61,463 nt of DNA from an uncultured Bacilli bacterium. Lineage in GTDB: Bacteria > Bacillota_I > Bacilli_A > RF39 > UBA660. Positions 34,343 to 44,582 of the stretch are shown here, one piece after another; position 1 is the stretch's first letter; each line of letters opens with the position of its first letter. The stretch spans positions 1 to 61,463 of the forward strand of contig CALVUX010000010.1 in assembly GCA_944363715.1 (NCBI GenBank), given 5' to 3'. The notes beneath the pieces are model-generated. The model saw only the letters and a list, made by a program, of their open reading frames with translations, was not told where the DNA came from and did not search any database. The position numbers were made by a program, and so were the translations under genes.

Positions 34343-35206
34343 TTATGCTTTAGTTCTTTCTACACTTGTTAAGTAATAAAAACCATCATCGTTAAGAGTA
34401 TATGTATAAGTATATTGTTCTAAATTATCTTTATTATCATCTATATATTGATCTTCTAAATTATTTCTTTCTTCATCAGTATAATTATTATTATAATATG
34501 TATATTCTCCTAAAGATGTAGTTTGATTATAATCTTTATACATTTGATTATCCATACCATTTATATAAAAGGCAGCACTTACTATTTCTATTCTGTCATT
34601 ATATTTTGTAGCACTTATTATCTTTTCATGTACACTAAAGACAGTAGTTCCACCGCAACCATTAGTACCTACATAAAAAAATCTTTTATTTTCATCATCA
34701 TATGTATAAGTATAACATCTATAACTGTCAGTTATACTGTTGACATGGCTATAGGTATCAGGTCCAAAAGTTCTTTCATAAATACTCTTTAAATCTGCTT
34801 CATTCACATAATACATACTATTATAATTATTATCTATTTCTATAGAAGATTCTTTTACATAATTCTTCCACTGGCCATATAGTAATAATATTTTATCCTC
34901 TCCACTCATCTCACTTACTTTATAACCACCATCTCTATAAATTTGTGCTTCTGGTCCTATAGATGGACGATGGGCATTATTAAATAAATATTTAATATTT
35001 TCATTTTCAATGTCAAGTTTTACTCCTGTATCTTTTTCTTCATTATCATCATCAGTATTATTTTTTTCTACTTGTTCATTTGCAACTGTAGTGTTATTTA
35101 ATTTAATAATATCTTTATCTACTAAAATGTAAAATACAAGTCCTACAATACATAATATTAAGACAACAATTAAAACTATTATGCCTTTGTTTTTCTTTTT
35201 CTCCAT
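34343..35206 (-). CDS. membrane-anchored extracytoplasmic protein, unknown function
   Basis: One N-terminal helix (about 8-32) after a basic MEKKKNKG head, then an acidic Asn-rich linker and an outside domain with conserved-looking TNGCGGTT near residue 180. No lipobox. GTG 35215 lies inside AGGAGAG, so ATG 35206 is taken. Single gene upstream of ddl with a separate transcript end. Confidence 0.75.
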   Translation of the reverse strand: MEKKKNKGIIVLIVVLILCIVGLVFYILVDKDIIKLNNTTVANEQVEKNNTDDDNEEKDTGVKLDIENENIKYLFNNAHRPSIGPEAQIYRDGGYKVSEMSGEDKILLLYGQWKNYVKESSIEIDNNYNSMYYVNEADLKSIYERTFGPDTYSHVNSITDSYRCYTYTYDDENKRFFYVGTNGCGGTTVFSVHEKIISATKYNDRIEIVSAAFYINGMDNQMYKDYNQTTSLGEYTYYNNNYTDEERNNLEDQYIDDNKDNLEQYTYTYTLNDDGFYYLTSVERTKA

Positions 35207-35289
35207 AACATTCACTCTCCTACTATTAGGATAACATATTTCTTATACTTTAGGGTTATATAAATATAAAAACATTTGTCTACAAACGT

Positions 35290-35322
35290 AAAAACTGCAC
35301 TAGTTTTCACTAATACAGTTTT
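35290..35322 (-). terminator. terminator of the murF-ddl operon
   Basis: AAAACTG pairs with CAGTTTT, with further imperfect pairing inside; T-rich after the stem on the - strand. Confidence 0.7.
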
Positions 35323-36541
35323 ATTTGTTTTGTAGTTTACCTTTCATTCCTTTTAGACCATTTTTAGCAAATCCTTGTAAGATGTTTGTATTGAATGAAT
35401 GTGTTTTACTTTCACGTTTTTTATAATCTTTAATAGCAATACTAATCATATCATCTAATAGTTCAGTATAATCTTTTCCTTTAGGATCCCATAGATAGAA
35501 TGCTAGTGAACCTGGTATTGAGTTAATCTCATTAACATATACTTTTTTAGCTTTGCTATCAATTAACATATCAATACGAGCATCTCCACTACTTCCTAGG
35601 GCTTTAAATACTTTAATAGCAAGTTCTTCTACTTCTTTACTCATTTTATCTGTAAGATCTGCAGGTATTTTTCTATCAGCTGAAGCCATACCTTTAGAAC
35701 CTTTAAGAGGTGTCATTTTAGCTCCTAGTTTTCCTTTAACTTTACCACTACCAATATACTTTTCATCATATGTTAGAAAAGCACTCTTAGATAATACTTC
35801 TTCTATAACACTTGTCTCCTGATTTTCATAATTACCTAAAACAGAGATATTTACTTCCATTAAGTTTTTAATTACTTCTTCTACTACGATTTTACTATCA
35901 TAGTTAATAGCTTCTTCAATAGCTTTAACTAACTCATCTTTATTGTTTGCAACACCTATTCCTACACTACTACCTGTTGTAGCAGGTTTAACAATAACAG
36001 GGTATTTTATTTTCTCTATCTTTTTAATTACTTCATCAGAATCATTTTTATAATCTGTATCATAGAACCATGTATAGTTTGGTACTGGGATATCATTAGC
36101 TTTAAAGATATCTCTCATATATGCTTTATCTTGTGATACAACTGCTGAGTAAACATTAGGTCCAACATATGGAATACCGACTGTTTGGAAATATCCTTGT
36201 AGTACACCATCTTCTACATTAGTACCATGGGTAATTGGAAATATTACATCTAAGTCAGTAACAATTTTCTTAAATAATCCTTTACTTTGTAATACAAAGG
36301 CTCCATCTTTTTTATATAATACGACATTACTTGCATATTTCTTAATTAAATCTAAATCCTGATATACTTCAACATCCATTAACATGTTACCAGTATACCA
36401 CTCACCATCTTTAGTTATATAGATAGGAATAATGTCATACTTTTCTTGATTTATTTTATTCATGGCTTGAACTGCTGAAATAATACTTACTTCATGTTCA
36501 ACGGATTCACCACCGAATACAACTCCTAATTTAATTTTCAT
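35321..36541 (-). CDS. ddl: D-alanine--D-alanine ligase
   Basis: Makes the D-Ala-D-Ala dipeptide for peptidoglycan. The N-terminus VVFGGESVEHEVS is the classic Ddl start; VKPATTGSSVGIGVA is the ATP-grasp glycine-rich loop, SGDARIDM the metal-binding strand and EINSIPGSLAFYLW the C-terminal active-site motif. The tail (about 375-406) is longer than in E. coli DdlB. GAGGATG lies before the ATG; it follows murF by 12 nt. Confidence 0.95.
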   Translation of the reverse strand: MKIKLGVVFGGESVEHEVSIISAVQAMNKINQEKYDIIPIYITKDGEWYTGNMLMDVEVYQDLDLIKKYASNVVLYKKDGAFVLQSKGLFKKIVTDLDVIFPITHGTNVEDGVLQGYFQTVGIPYVGPNVYSAVVSQDKAYMRDIFKANDIPVPNYTWFYDTDYKNDSDEVIKKIEKIKYPVIVKPATTGSSVGIGVANNKDELVKAIEEAINYDSKIVVEEVIKNLMEVNISVLGNYENQETSVIEEVLSKSAFLTYDEKYIGSGKVKGKLGAKMTPLKGSKGMASADRKIPADLTDKMSKEVEELAIKVFKALGSSGDARIDMLIDSKAKKVYVNEINSIPGSLAFYLWDPKGKDYTELLDDMISIAIKDYKKRESKTHSFNTNILQGFAKNGLKGMKGKLQNK

Positions 36542-36553
36542 TTTTTCATCCTC

Positions 36554-38173
36554 CTACTTTTCATTATACGTATCAGGTAAATCATTTTCAAATAAGGCAT
36601 AGATTTCTTTCTTTGTTTTTATACCTCTTATAAAATTATATGCTTCTTTGACATCATTGTAAACAATTAAATTATCCATATTATATTTAGCTTCTTTTAA
36701 TCCCTCTTTAATTGGTTTAGTTCTCTTCTCACCAATTAGAACTACATAGTCTGCTTTAGAAATAGTAGCGATTTGTTTTCCAAACTCTTTATTAAGTTCT
36801 TCTTCTTTATCACCAAGTTCTATCATACCTGGTGTTACTACTACTTTTAGTCCTGGCATCATAGATAAAACTTCTAAAGCACTCTTAGCACCAACAGGAT
36901 TAGAGTTATAAGCATCATCTATTTGATAGAAGTAACCCATTTTCTTAAGTTCTAGTCTATGTTCTACTTGTTTAACATTTCTAACAGCTTGTTGTAATCT
37001 AGTAATTGATATACCAAATTCACGTCCTAAAGCAAGTCCTGCTAATATATTATAAACGTTATGTTTACCTAATAGTTTAGTCTCAAATTCATATTTTTTC
37101 TTATCACCCTTAAAGGTTACATCAAAGGTTGTTCCAACACTAGAACATCTTATATTGCTAGCATGAACATCTACATCTTTTTCATCGATACCAATCCATA
37201 ATATTTTACACTTATTTTTCAAATCATAACTTACTTGCTTAGGATCATCTCTATTAAGTACTCCTACTCCATCAAGAGGTAATGATTCAATAAGTTCAAA
37301 TTTAGTCTTTTGAATATTCTCTTCGCTACCAAAACTTTCTAAGTGAGCAGTTCCAATTCTTGTTAAGATACCATATTTAGGATGAACTAAATTACATAAA
37401 TCTTTAATCTCTCCTCTAACATAAGCACCCATTTCAGCGATAAATACTTCTGTAAATTTATCTAAGTGATTATTAATAGTAATAATTAATCCATAAGGAG
37501 TATTTAAGTTACGAGGTGTTGGAAGAGTTGCATATTTAATATTTAATATATCTGCTAGAATATTCTTACTACTTGTCTTACCATAACTACCTGTTACACC
37601 GATAACTTTTAAGTTAGGCATATTTTTTAACTTTTTAATAGCCATACTCTTGAAATGATGATATACATATTTTTCTAAAGTATATTTATTAATAAAGTTA
37701 GCAAGTAAGATTACAAATGTATTTAGATAGGCAAAAAGTATAAAGATAAAGATTAAGAAATGACTAATTAATAGATTATCTCTATATATAATAATAAATA
37801 CTATTGGTATTAAATGTAGTATTGTTGTAGTTGCAATTAATCTTTTTACTCTTGCAGTTATTACTAAAGGTTTCTTTACTTGTTCATTCTTTAAGTCTTT
37901 TCTAAATTTGATAGCATAAACTACATATAGAATAATTGCTATAATATTTAAGACTAAACTTATAGTATCATCATTAATTAAGAAGACATTTGCAACTGCT
38001 ACTATAAGTACTGCTAAAAGTTCTAGTGAAAAGAAATTAGAACTATTATTAACAACCCATTTAATATAACGGTTGTTTTCATTATATAAATTTTGTTGTA
38101 ACATATGTAAACTTTTTTTAGATTTGATGATAATTGCTATCACAGCAACTAAAATTAAAAGTATTTCAATCAT
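36554..38173 (-). CDS. murF: MurF-type Mur ligase with N-terminal membrane domain
   Basis: Adds D-Ala-D-Ala to UDP-MurNAc-tripeptide. The ATP-binding P-loop is GVTGSYGKTSS (about 192-202), then NLNTPYG, the HLESFGSEENI block and the DDAYNSNPVGA motif of MurF. Unusually, the first 160 residues hold several hydrophobic segments (about 3-18, 52-92, 112-165), a membrane-tethered N-terminus that B. subtilis and E. coli MurF lack. The order hydrolase-murF-ddl, with gaps of 1 and 12 nt, supports one envelope operon. Confidence 0.93.
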   Translation of the reverse strand: MIEILLILVAVIAIIIKSKKSLHMLQQNLYNENNRYIKWVVNNSSNFFSLELLAVLIVAVANVFLINDDTISLVLNIIAIILYVVYAIKFRKDLKNEQVKKPLVITARVKRLIATTTILHLIPIVFIIIYRDNLLISHFLIFIFILFAYLNTFVILLANFINKYTLEKYVYHHFKSMAIKKLKNMPNLKVIGVTGSYGKTSSKNILADILNIKYATLPTPRNLNTPYGLIITINNHLDKFTEVFIAEMGAYVRGEIKDLCNLVHPKYGILTRIGTAHLESFGSEENIQKTKFELIESLPLDGVGVLNRDDPKQVSYDLKNKCKILWIGIDEKDVDVHASNIRCSSVGTTFDVTFKGDKKKYEFETKLLGKHNVYNILAGLALGREFGISITRLQQAVRNVKQVEHRLELKKMGYFYQIDDAYNSNPVGAKSALEVLSMMPGLKVVVTPGMIELGDKEEELNKEFGKQIATISKADYVVLIGEKRTKPIKEGLKEAKYNMDNLIVYNDVKEAYNFIRGIKTKKEIYALFENDLPDTYNEK

Positions 38174-38174
38174 A

Positions 38175-38903
38175 TTATCCCTCCATAAAATTATTTATAA
38201 TATTTATTACCTGGTTTAAATTCTCAAGATAGGCATAATGTGTTCCAGGTAGAACAATTAAGGCTCCATCAGTAAGTAACTCTTCTAAGAGTTTTGCTTC
38301 TTCAAGTGGAGCTGCTTCATCCATTTCTCCCCATATAAGTAATGTTGGAGCAGTTATCTTTTTAGCATAATCCGATAAATCTTCATTCACTGTTTTTACT
38401 AAGATTTCTCTCATTCTTGGACTTGCATTTTTATAGTCTTCAGAGCCTATATAGTTCTTAGCAATCTCTGCAATTTTACCCATACCTGGTAATGTTTTTG
38501 CTTTCTTTAACATTTTCTCTTTTAGAGTTAGTCCTTTTTTAGTTCTAACACAAGGGGCCCCAAATAATACTACTCTATCAACTGCATACTTTGAAGCATA
38601 GACTATAGCAACTCTACCTCCAAAAGAGTGTCCTATTAAAGTAGGTTTCTTAATCTTTAACTTTTTCACTAGCTCATGGACTAGTTCGGCATAATCAGAT
38701 ACTGTCCAAACTTCATCTGGTTCAGCACTTTTACCATAGCCAGGAAAATCTAATATTGTAATATGATATTTACAAGATAGCGGATTACCAAGTGGTTCCA
38801 TCATTTCAATGTTTTGCCCCCATCCATGCAGTAAAATAATATCCTTACCTTTAACATTACCATATTGTATGTAATTTACTTTATCTAGGTTAATCTTTTC
38901 CAT
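38175..38903 (-). CDS. alpha/beta hydrolase
   Basis: 242 residues with LHGWGQ (oxyanion loop), nucleophile elbow GHSFGG, LLIWGEMDEAAP (acid region) and the catalytic His in GTHYAYLE. It is most like esterases/hydrolases of the MhpC type. It is the first gene of the murF-ddl operon (AGGAGGAAG before the ATG), but its substrate and link to wall synthesis are not known. Confidence 0.92.
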   Translation of the reverse strand: MEKINLDKVNYIQYGNVKGKDIILLHGWGQNIEMMEPLGNPLSCKYHITILDFPGYGKSAEPDEVWTVSDYAELVHELVKKLKIKKPTLIGHSFGGRVAIVYASKYAVDRVVLFGAPCVRTKKGLTLKEKMLKKAKTLPGMGKIAEIAKNYIGSEDYKNASPRMREILVKTVNEDLSDYAKKITAPTLLIWGEMDEAAPLEEAKLLEELLTDGALIVLPGTHYAYLENLNQVINIINNFMEG

Positions 38904-38967
38904 ACTTCCTCCTATTAGAAGTATATCACAAAAAGAAAAAAGAATCTTTATATTTTGCTCTTTTTTC

Positions 38968-39408
38968 TTATTTTGTCTTTGATTTAACCATATCTTTTAA
39001 ATAGTTATATAATTCTTCGGAACTAAGTTCTTCTTCTCTATCTTCTCTTACACTACTAAATATATCATCATGATAATGAAGTCCTAGAAAAGGAGCATCT
39101 TTATCTAAATAATTTTCTTCATAATAGTTTAATTGAGTATCACTTAAATTTTCCGGAATTGTACAAACAACACTATCAATAGATGCTTCATCATTATCTA
39201 CTTCTAAATAAAGCATCATATCTAGATATTTTGTAACAAGCCCTGCATTTGGCCAAATCTTAATATAACCATCACCTTTTAGTTCTTCATCTTGCAATGG
39301 TTCTAGAAACTCTTCAAACAGTTCATAGACAAGCTCATTATGTCCTTTTCTCTCGTCTTCAATTTGTAAAACTTTTCCATCACTATCAACTGCAGTTACT
39401 CTTCTCAT
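38968..39408 (-). CDS. unknown protein, paralogue A of a tandem pair
   Basis: 146 residues, acidic, not recognised. It shares with the next gene upstream the start (R/K)(R/K)V(T/I)AV, then the blocks HNELVYELFEEFLEPL, NAGLVTKYL and SVVCTIPENL, over its entire length, so the two arose by duplication. No membrane segment or signal. AAGGAAG before the ATG. It lies 16 nt from paralogue B, in one transcript. Confidence 0.65.
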   Translation of the reverse strand: MRRVTAVDSDGKVLQIEDERKGHNELVYELFEEFLEPLQDEELKGDGYIKIWPNAGLVTKYLDMMLYLEVDNDEASIDSVVCTIPENLSDTQLNYYEENYLDKDAPFLGLHYHDDIFSSVREDREEELSSEELYNYLKDMVKSKTK

Positions 39409-39424
39409 ATAATAACTTCCTTTC

Positions 39425-39856
39425 TTAACTTTTAGTTTTATGATTCATTTTATCTTTTAAAACATTATATATACCAGTGCTATCAAGTGACTTATCGCTA
39501 GATAAAGAAAATTTATCTCCCTCAAATGAAACTCCAATAAAAGTATCAATACTATTTAAGTAATTATTTTCAAAATATTCAAGTTGGCTAGTAGTAATAT
39601 CTTTAGGAATAATGCAAACAACGCTATTAACCATTTCATCTTCTTTAATATCTTCTAAGTAAAACATAGTCCCTAAATATTTAGTGATAAGGCCTGCATT
39701 ATTCCAAAATTGAATTATATCTCCTTCGACTTTTTCTTCTTTTATAGGTTCTAATACTTCTTTAAACATTTCATAAACCAAATCATTATGTAATTTAACT
39801 ACATCTTCAGCTGATGTAATGTTACCATAACTACCTACTGCTATTACTTTTTTCAT
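39425..39856 (-). CDS. unknown protein, paralogue B of a tandem pair
   Basis: 143 residues with a matching block order: HNDLVYEMFKEVLEPI, NNAGLITKYLGTMFYLE, NSVVCIIPKDI and a C-terminal helix. Divergence between the copies is large, so the duplication is old. Not a known family. AGGAGGATAAGC before the ATG; first of the pair, starting just after the polC terminator. Confidence 0.65.
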   Translation of the reverse strand: MKKVIAVGSYGNITSAEDVVKLHNDLVYEMFKEVLEPIKEEKVEGDIIQFWNNAGLITKYLGTMFYLEDIKEDEMVNSVVCIIPKDITTSQLEYFENNYLNSIDTFIGVSFEGDKFSLSSDKSLDSTGIYNVLKDKMNHKTKS

Positions 39857-39890
39857 GCTTATCCTCCTAGTTCTATGTTAACACAAAAAG

Positions 39891-39913
39891 AAAAAAGAGT
39901 CTATTACGACCCT
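39891..39913 (-). terminator. terminator of polC
   Basis: On the - strand AGGGTC pairs with GACTCT (one G:T), loop GTAATA, then TTTTTTC. Confidence 0.75.
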
Positions 39914-39954
39914 ATATTCTTCAGTTAAACTATAACTATAAACTTTAATGTCAA

Positions 39955-42900
39955 CTAAAATAAACTTAACTGATTAGAATCAGGTAATTCGTTAAGAATA
40001 CCCATCTCTGACATCTTATCTGTTAAGGTTTTTGAAACCTTACCTCGTTTTTGTAAATCTTCTTTACTTAGGAATGGCCCTTTTTCTCTTGCTTCCACGA
40101 TAGTTTTGGCAACTGTTAAACCTAGTCCATCAATAGTTTTAAATGGTGGTATTAAAGTATTTTCATGTTCGGTATCAACAACAAACCTTGTCGCATCACT
40201 TTTCTCTAAAGAAATAGGGGCAAATTTAATACCACGTGCCGTCGCTTCTAGGGCAACATGAAGTGAATCTATGATATTAGTCTCTTTATTAGTCGCTTCA
40301 AAGCCTTTAGCCATTAAGTCTTCATATCTCGTTTTAATAGCATTATAGCCTTTTATCATAGTTTCTATATCAAAGTCATCTACTCTAATTGAGAAGAAGG
40401 CTGCATAGTAGAATAGTGGTTTATAGACTTTAAACCAGGCGATTCTAATGGCACTCATAACATAGGCACAAGCATGGGCTTTTGGGAACATGTATTTTAT
40501 TTTATGACATGACTCTATATACCATTCTGGAACGTTAGCAGCTTTCATTTCTTCGACCATACCCTTCCATGTTTCAGGGTCTTTAGTCGCCTTACCTTTT
40601 CTAACATGCTCCATTATTTTAAAGGCTCTAATAGGTTTCATGCCCCAGTTCATTAGGTTAACCATGATATCATCACGACAGCCTATAACGTCTTTAAAAG
40701 GAACAATATTATTTCTAATTAATTCACTAGCGTTTCCTGCCCAAACATCAGTACCGTGTGATAGCCCTGATATTTTAACTAGTTCAGCGAAAGTACTTGG
40801 TTTTGTCTCTACTAACATTTGAATAACAAAACGGGTTCCAAGTTCAGGAAGTCCTAATGTTCCAGTAGGACAAAGAATCTCATCTTCTGTTACTCCTAAG
40901 GCTTCAGGACTAGAAAGAATTGAGAATATCTTTTTATCATCCATTGGTAGTGTTGTGATATCTATCCCTGATAAATCTTGTAACATTCTAAGGACTGTAG
41001 GATCATCGTGACCTAGTATATCTAGTTTTAAAACGTCTTGGTCGATGGCATGGTAATCAAAGTGAGTTGTTCGCCAAAGCGATGTATTATCATCGGCAGG
41101 ATACTGGAATGGTGTAAAATCAAAGACATCCATGTATCCTGGTATTACAACGATACCTCCAGGGTGTTGTCCTGTTGTTCTTTTAACACCTGTACACCCT
41201 TTAGCAAGACGTTCAATCTCTGTACTTCTTTTACCTACAATACCGTGTTCTTCAAAGTAACCTCTAACATAACCGTAAGCGGTTTTTTCTGCTACTGTAC
41301 CGATTGTTCCTGCTCTATATACATTATCAACTCCGAATAGTACTTTCGTATATTCATGAGCTTTCCATTGATATTCTCCTGAGAAGTTAAGGTCGATATC
41401 GGGAACTTTATCGGCATTGAAACCTAAGAAGGTTGCAAATGGCATATCTTGTCCTTCTTTACCTAGAGGCTCGCCACATTTAGGGCAAGTCTTATCTGGC
41501 AAGTCATAACCTGATGGATAATCTTTTCCATAAGGAACTCCATCATCATTAATAAATTCTGAATACTTACAGTCTTTATTACGACATAGATAGTGTGCTG
41601 GAAGAGGATTTACTTCAGTTATTCCCATCATGGTAGCGACGAAAGATGAACCAACAGAACCACGGGAACCAACGATATAACCATCATCATTAGAATGCTT
41701 AACTAACTTTTGAGCGATTAGGTAAATAACATCGAAACCTCCACCTATTACACCACCTAAGTTCTTTTTAAGAGTTTTCTCTAAGTCTTCATCGGTTATA
41801 TCAGAATCAGTTATTTTTAGATTTTCTTTTATTACTGTCTTTACTTCATCAAAGCCTTTTAAAAGAGTATTATGTAAATTAGAGAATAATTTTTTCTTAA
41901 ACTCATCTTCATTTAGATTAGGCTCTTCTCTTTTTAACTTAGCTTCTACGGCTTTAAAAACTCCATCTCCATATAACTCTGTACTAATTCTCTCTTCAAT
42001 ATTATAAGGAAGTGGTTCTCCATACATATCACTTGCTTTTGTAAAGACTAAGTCAGTAACTGTTTCTACACTTTTATCAATTTTAGGAGAGAAAGGTATT
42101 CCTCCTGTTTCAATAATAACTTCTATAATCTCTGTCATATCAGCAATTTTATTAGGATTATCTATAACTATTAGTTTTCTTGTTTCTTCATCTAAGAATG
42201 AGAAGTCTTCTAACATTTCTGTTGTAGTTCTAAAGTGATTAGATGGAATATTTTTAATACCCCCTCTTGCTAGAGGATGACGTCCTCCTCCTGGTACTTT
42301 TTGATTAACTATGATTTCTCTATATATTTTGTCTTCTCTTGTTAAGTGATGAACATCTCCTGTTGCCACAATCAGTTTACCGGCATCAATAGTTGTATTA
42401 ATGATTTTATTGATATTACTAATTACTTCACCTTCATTGGCAAAGTCACCTGTTTCTACTAAGTGAGAATAACATTCAGGTGGTTGTACTTCTACATAGT
42501 CATAGAATCTAATGATATTAGATAGTTCTTCTTCACTCTTACTAGAAGCCTGTTTAAAGACTTCACTTTCATAACAACCACTACCAATTAAAAGACCTTC
42601 TCTATATTCATTAATAACACTTCTTGGTATTCTTGGTGTTTTATATAGATAAGTTGTATTGGCAAAAGATACTATTTTAAATAGATTCTTTAATCCTTTT
42701 TTATTTAGAGCGATAATATTGATATGATTAGTATTACCATATTTATACATCTCTTTAGAATCTACTATATTTGAAAGTTGTTCCATTGTCTCTATATTTC
42801 TACTATCTAGTTTCTCTAACATTTTATATAGGACTAAAGCAGTACCTTCAGCATCGTAATCTCCTCTATGATGGCTCTCTTCATCCCATGGAACATTATA

Positions 42901-44568
42901 TCTTTTAACTAAGGCAGATAGACCATGACGAGCATAGTTATTATCTAGAGTTCTTGATAGTTCTAAGGTGTCAATAACAGGATTTTTAAACTCACCTAGA
43001 TTATATTTTTTATAAGCCATCTCTAAGAATGAAACATCGAACTTAGCATTATGGGCAACCATAGGTAAGTCACCAAACCATTCAATAAATCTTTTAACAG
43101 CATTTTCTTCATTATCTTTATCTTCTAGCATTAAATCTGTTATATTTGTTATCTCTGTTATTTTAGCAGGTAAAGGTCTTCCTGGATTAATTAGTTCATC
43201 ATAACGTTCTAATATCTCTCCACCTTTCATCTTAACCGCACCAATTTCAATAATAGAGTCTGCACCTCCGGCATTAAATCCTGTAGTTTCAAAGTCAAAA
43301 ACAACATAAGTTTGGTCTAATAGTTTACCATCATTAGGTCTAATAACGATATCTACATTATCATCTACCATAACAAGTTCTGTTCCATATAGGGCTTTAA
43401 ACTTATCTTTATCTTCTTTACCTTTATTATAATCTCTTACTAAGTTATAAACATGAGGAAAGGCTTGAACACCATTATGGTCTGTAATTGCAATTGCTTT
43501 ATGTCCCCACTTCATCGCTTGTTTTACTAGTTTTACTTCATCTGCTACTCCATCCATCTGACTCATCATCGTATGGGCATGTAGTTCTACTCTTTTTTCT
43601 TTCGCTTCATCAGTAATTTCTTCTTCTTCATGCTCTACTGGCATAATATCTCTAGCATTAAGTACTAACTCATCTTTAGAAAAATTATCTATTTTCGTAT
43701 ATCCTCTAATCTTAAGCCATGTACCTACTTTTAAAGCTTTACAAAGTCTAGCATATTCTTCATCTTCATTACAAAATACTTTACAAGCGATACTATCTGT
43801 TTCATCTGTTATTTTTAAAGTAATAATCTTAAAATTAGTCTTACTAGACTCAAAATAATCAGTACCAAAGATATATCCTTCTACTGTTACATCATTATCT
43901 TCTCCTAATAATAAACTCATCTTAATAGGATCACTATCTATAGTCTTACCTAGAATACATCCTTCATCAGTACTTTTTCTTCTTCTAGGAGTTCCACTAT
44001 TATTATAACGTTTAGGTTCTTCTTTAATAACATCTTTCTTAATAGGTTCAGGAATAGTAACATTAGATAATTCATTACTTATCTCTTCTTCTATTAAATT
44101 ATCTTCTCTTAAAATAACAGGTATATAGTCATGAAAGCCTATATTATGATAGAAATTATTTATATCATTACTTATTTCTTTTAGTCTATCTTCTTCTTTT
44201 TTATTATAAGCGATAAGTCTTAGAGTATCACTTTCATAAACTAGTGAATCTTTATAAACATCTATTAGTTTTATTTTATCTTTAGATTTTAAGATATCTA
44301 AAAAGTAAGGATAATAATCTAATAGCATATTATTATCAGGGTTTCTAACTGTAAAGTTATAGGTTAAATCATCTGAAAATAAAGACTTATTCTCTACTAG
44401 ATTAGATAATATGTCTTTAGGTAAATATTTATCAATAGTTATTTTAACTAAAAAGCTTTTATTATTTTTATTAATTACTATTTTATCTAAGGTTGAACTC
44501 TTAAAAAAGTCAAAGTACTCACTATTTAAGTTAATCTTTTTCAAAAATAAATTTAGTTTACTATCCAT
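39955..44568 (-). CDS. polC: DNA polymerase III alpha subunit, PolC type
   Basis: Main leading/lagging-strand replicase of low-GC Gram-positives. Domains in order: N-terminal region (1-200), OB fold (about 225-310), PHP start (ELHAHTMMSQMDG, about 328), 3'-5' exonuclease (VFDFETTGFNAGG, about 423, then HNAKFD and RGDYDAEG), second PHP part, palm with GSRGSVGSSFV (about 967), zinc Cys pairs at about 995/1000 and 1028/1031, catalytic PDIDLNFSGEYQ (about 1056), and C-terminal fingers. At 1537 aa it is about 100 longer than B. subtilis PolC, largely from an inserted block near 865-930. It starts 14 nt after the 44583 gene. Confidence 0.97.
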   Translation of the reverse strand: MDSKLNLFLKKINLNSEYFDFFKSSTLDKIVINKNNKSFLVKITIDKYLPKDILSNLVENKSLFSDDLTYNFTVRNPDNNMLLDYYPYFLDILKSKDKIKLIDVYKDSLVYESDTLRLIAYNKKEEDRLKEISNDINNFYHNIGFHDYIPVILREDNLIEEEISNELSNVTIPEPIKKDVIKEEPKRYNNSGTPRRRKSTDEGCILGKTIDSDPIKMSLLLGEDNDVTVEGYIFGTDYFESSKTNFKIITLKITDETDSIACKVFCNEDEEYARLCKALKVGTWLKIRGYTKIDNFSKDELVLNARDIMPVEHEEEEITDEAKEKRVELHAHTMMSQMDGVADEVKLVKQAMKWGHKAIAITDHNGVQAFPHVYNLVRDYNKGKEDKDKFKALYGTELVMVDDNVDIVIRPNDGKLLDQTYVVFDFETTGFNAGGADSIIEIGAVKMKGGEILERYDELINPGRPLPAKITEITNITDLMLEDKDNEENAVKRFIEWFGDLPMVAHNAKFDVSFLEMAYKKYNLGEFKNPVIDTLELSRTLDNNYARHGLSALVKRYNVPWDEESHHRGDYDAEGTALVLYKMLEKLDSRNIETMEQLSNIVDSKEMYKYGNTNHINIIALNKKGLKNLFKIVSFANTTYLYKTPRIPRSVINEYREGLLIGSGCYESEVFKQASSKSEEELSNIIRFYDYVEVQPPECYSHLVETGDFANEGEVISNINKIINTTIDAGKLIVATGDVHHLTREDKIYREIIVNQKVPGGGRHPLARGGIKNIPSNHFRTTTEMLEDFSFLDEETRKLIVIDNPNKIADMTEIIEVIIETGGIPFSPKIDKSVETVTDLVFTKASDMYGEPLPYNIEERISTELYGDGVFKAVEAKLKREEPNLNEDEFKKKLFSNLHNTLLKGFDEVKTVIKENLKITDSDITDEDLEKTLKKNLGGVIGGGFDVIYLIAQKLVKHSNDDGYIVGSRGSVGSSFVATMMGITEVNPLPAHYLCRNKDCKYSEFINDDGVPYGKDYPSGYDLPDKTCPKCGEPLGKEGQDMPFATFLGFNADKVPDIDLNFSGEYQWKAHEYTKVLFGVDNVYRAGTIGTVAEKTAYGYVRGYFEEHGIVGKRSTEIERLAKGCTGVKRTTGQHPGGIVVIPGYMDVFDFTPFQYPADDNTSLWRTTHFDYHAIDQDVLKLDILGHDDPTVLRMLQDLSGIDITTLPMDDKKIFSILSSPEALGVTEDEILCPTGTLGLPELGTRFVIQMLVETKPSTFAELVKISGLSHGTDVWAGNASELIRNNIVPFKDVIGCRDDIMVNLMNWGMKPIRAFKIMEHVRKGKATKDPETWKGMVEEMKAANVPEWYIESCHKIKYMFPKAHACAYVMSAIRIAWFKVYKPLFYYAAFFSIRVDDFDIETMIKGYNAIKTRYEDLMAKGFEATNKETNIIDSLHVALEATARGIKFAPISLEKSDATRFVVDTEHENTLIPPFKTIDGLGLTVAKTIVEAREKGPFLSKEDLQKRGKVSKTLTDKMSEMGILNELPDSNQLSLF

Positions 44569-44582
44569 ACCGCACCACTATC

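Noticed and set aside
40640-41340. + strand ORFs inside polC
   Set aside because: Shadow frames with no ribosome-binding site and unlikely composition.
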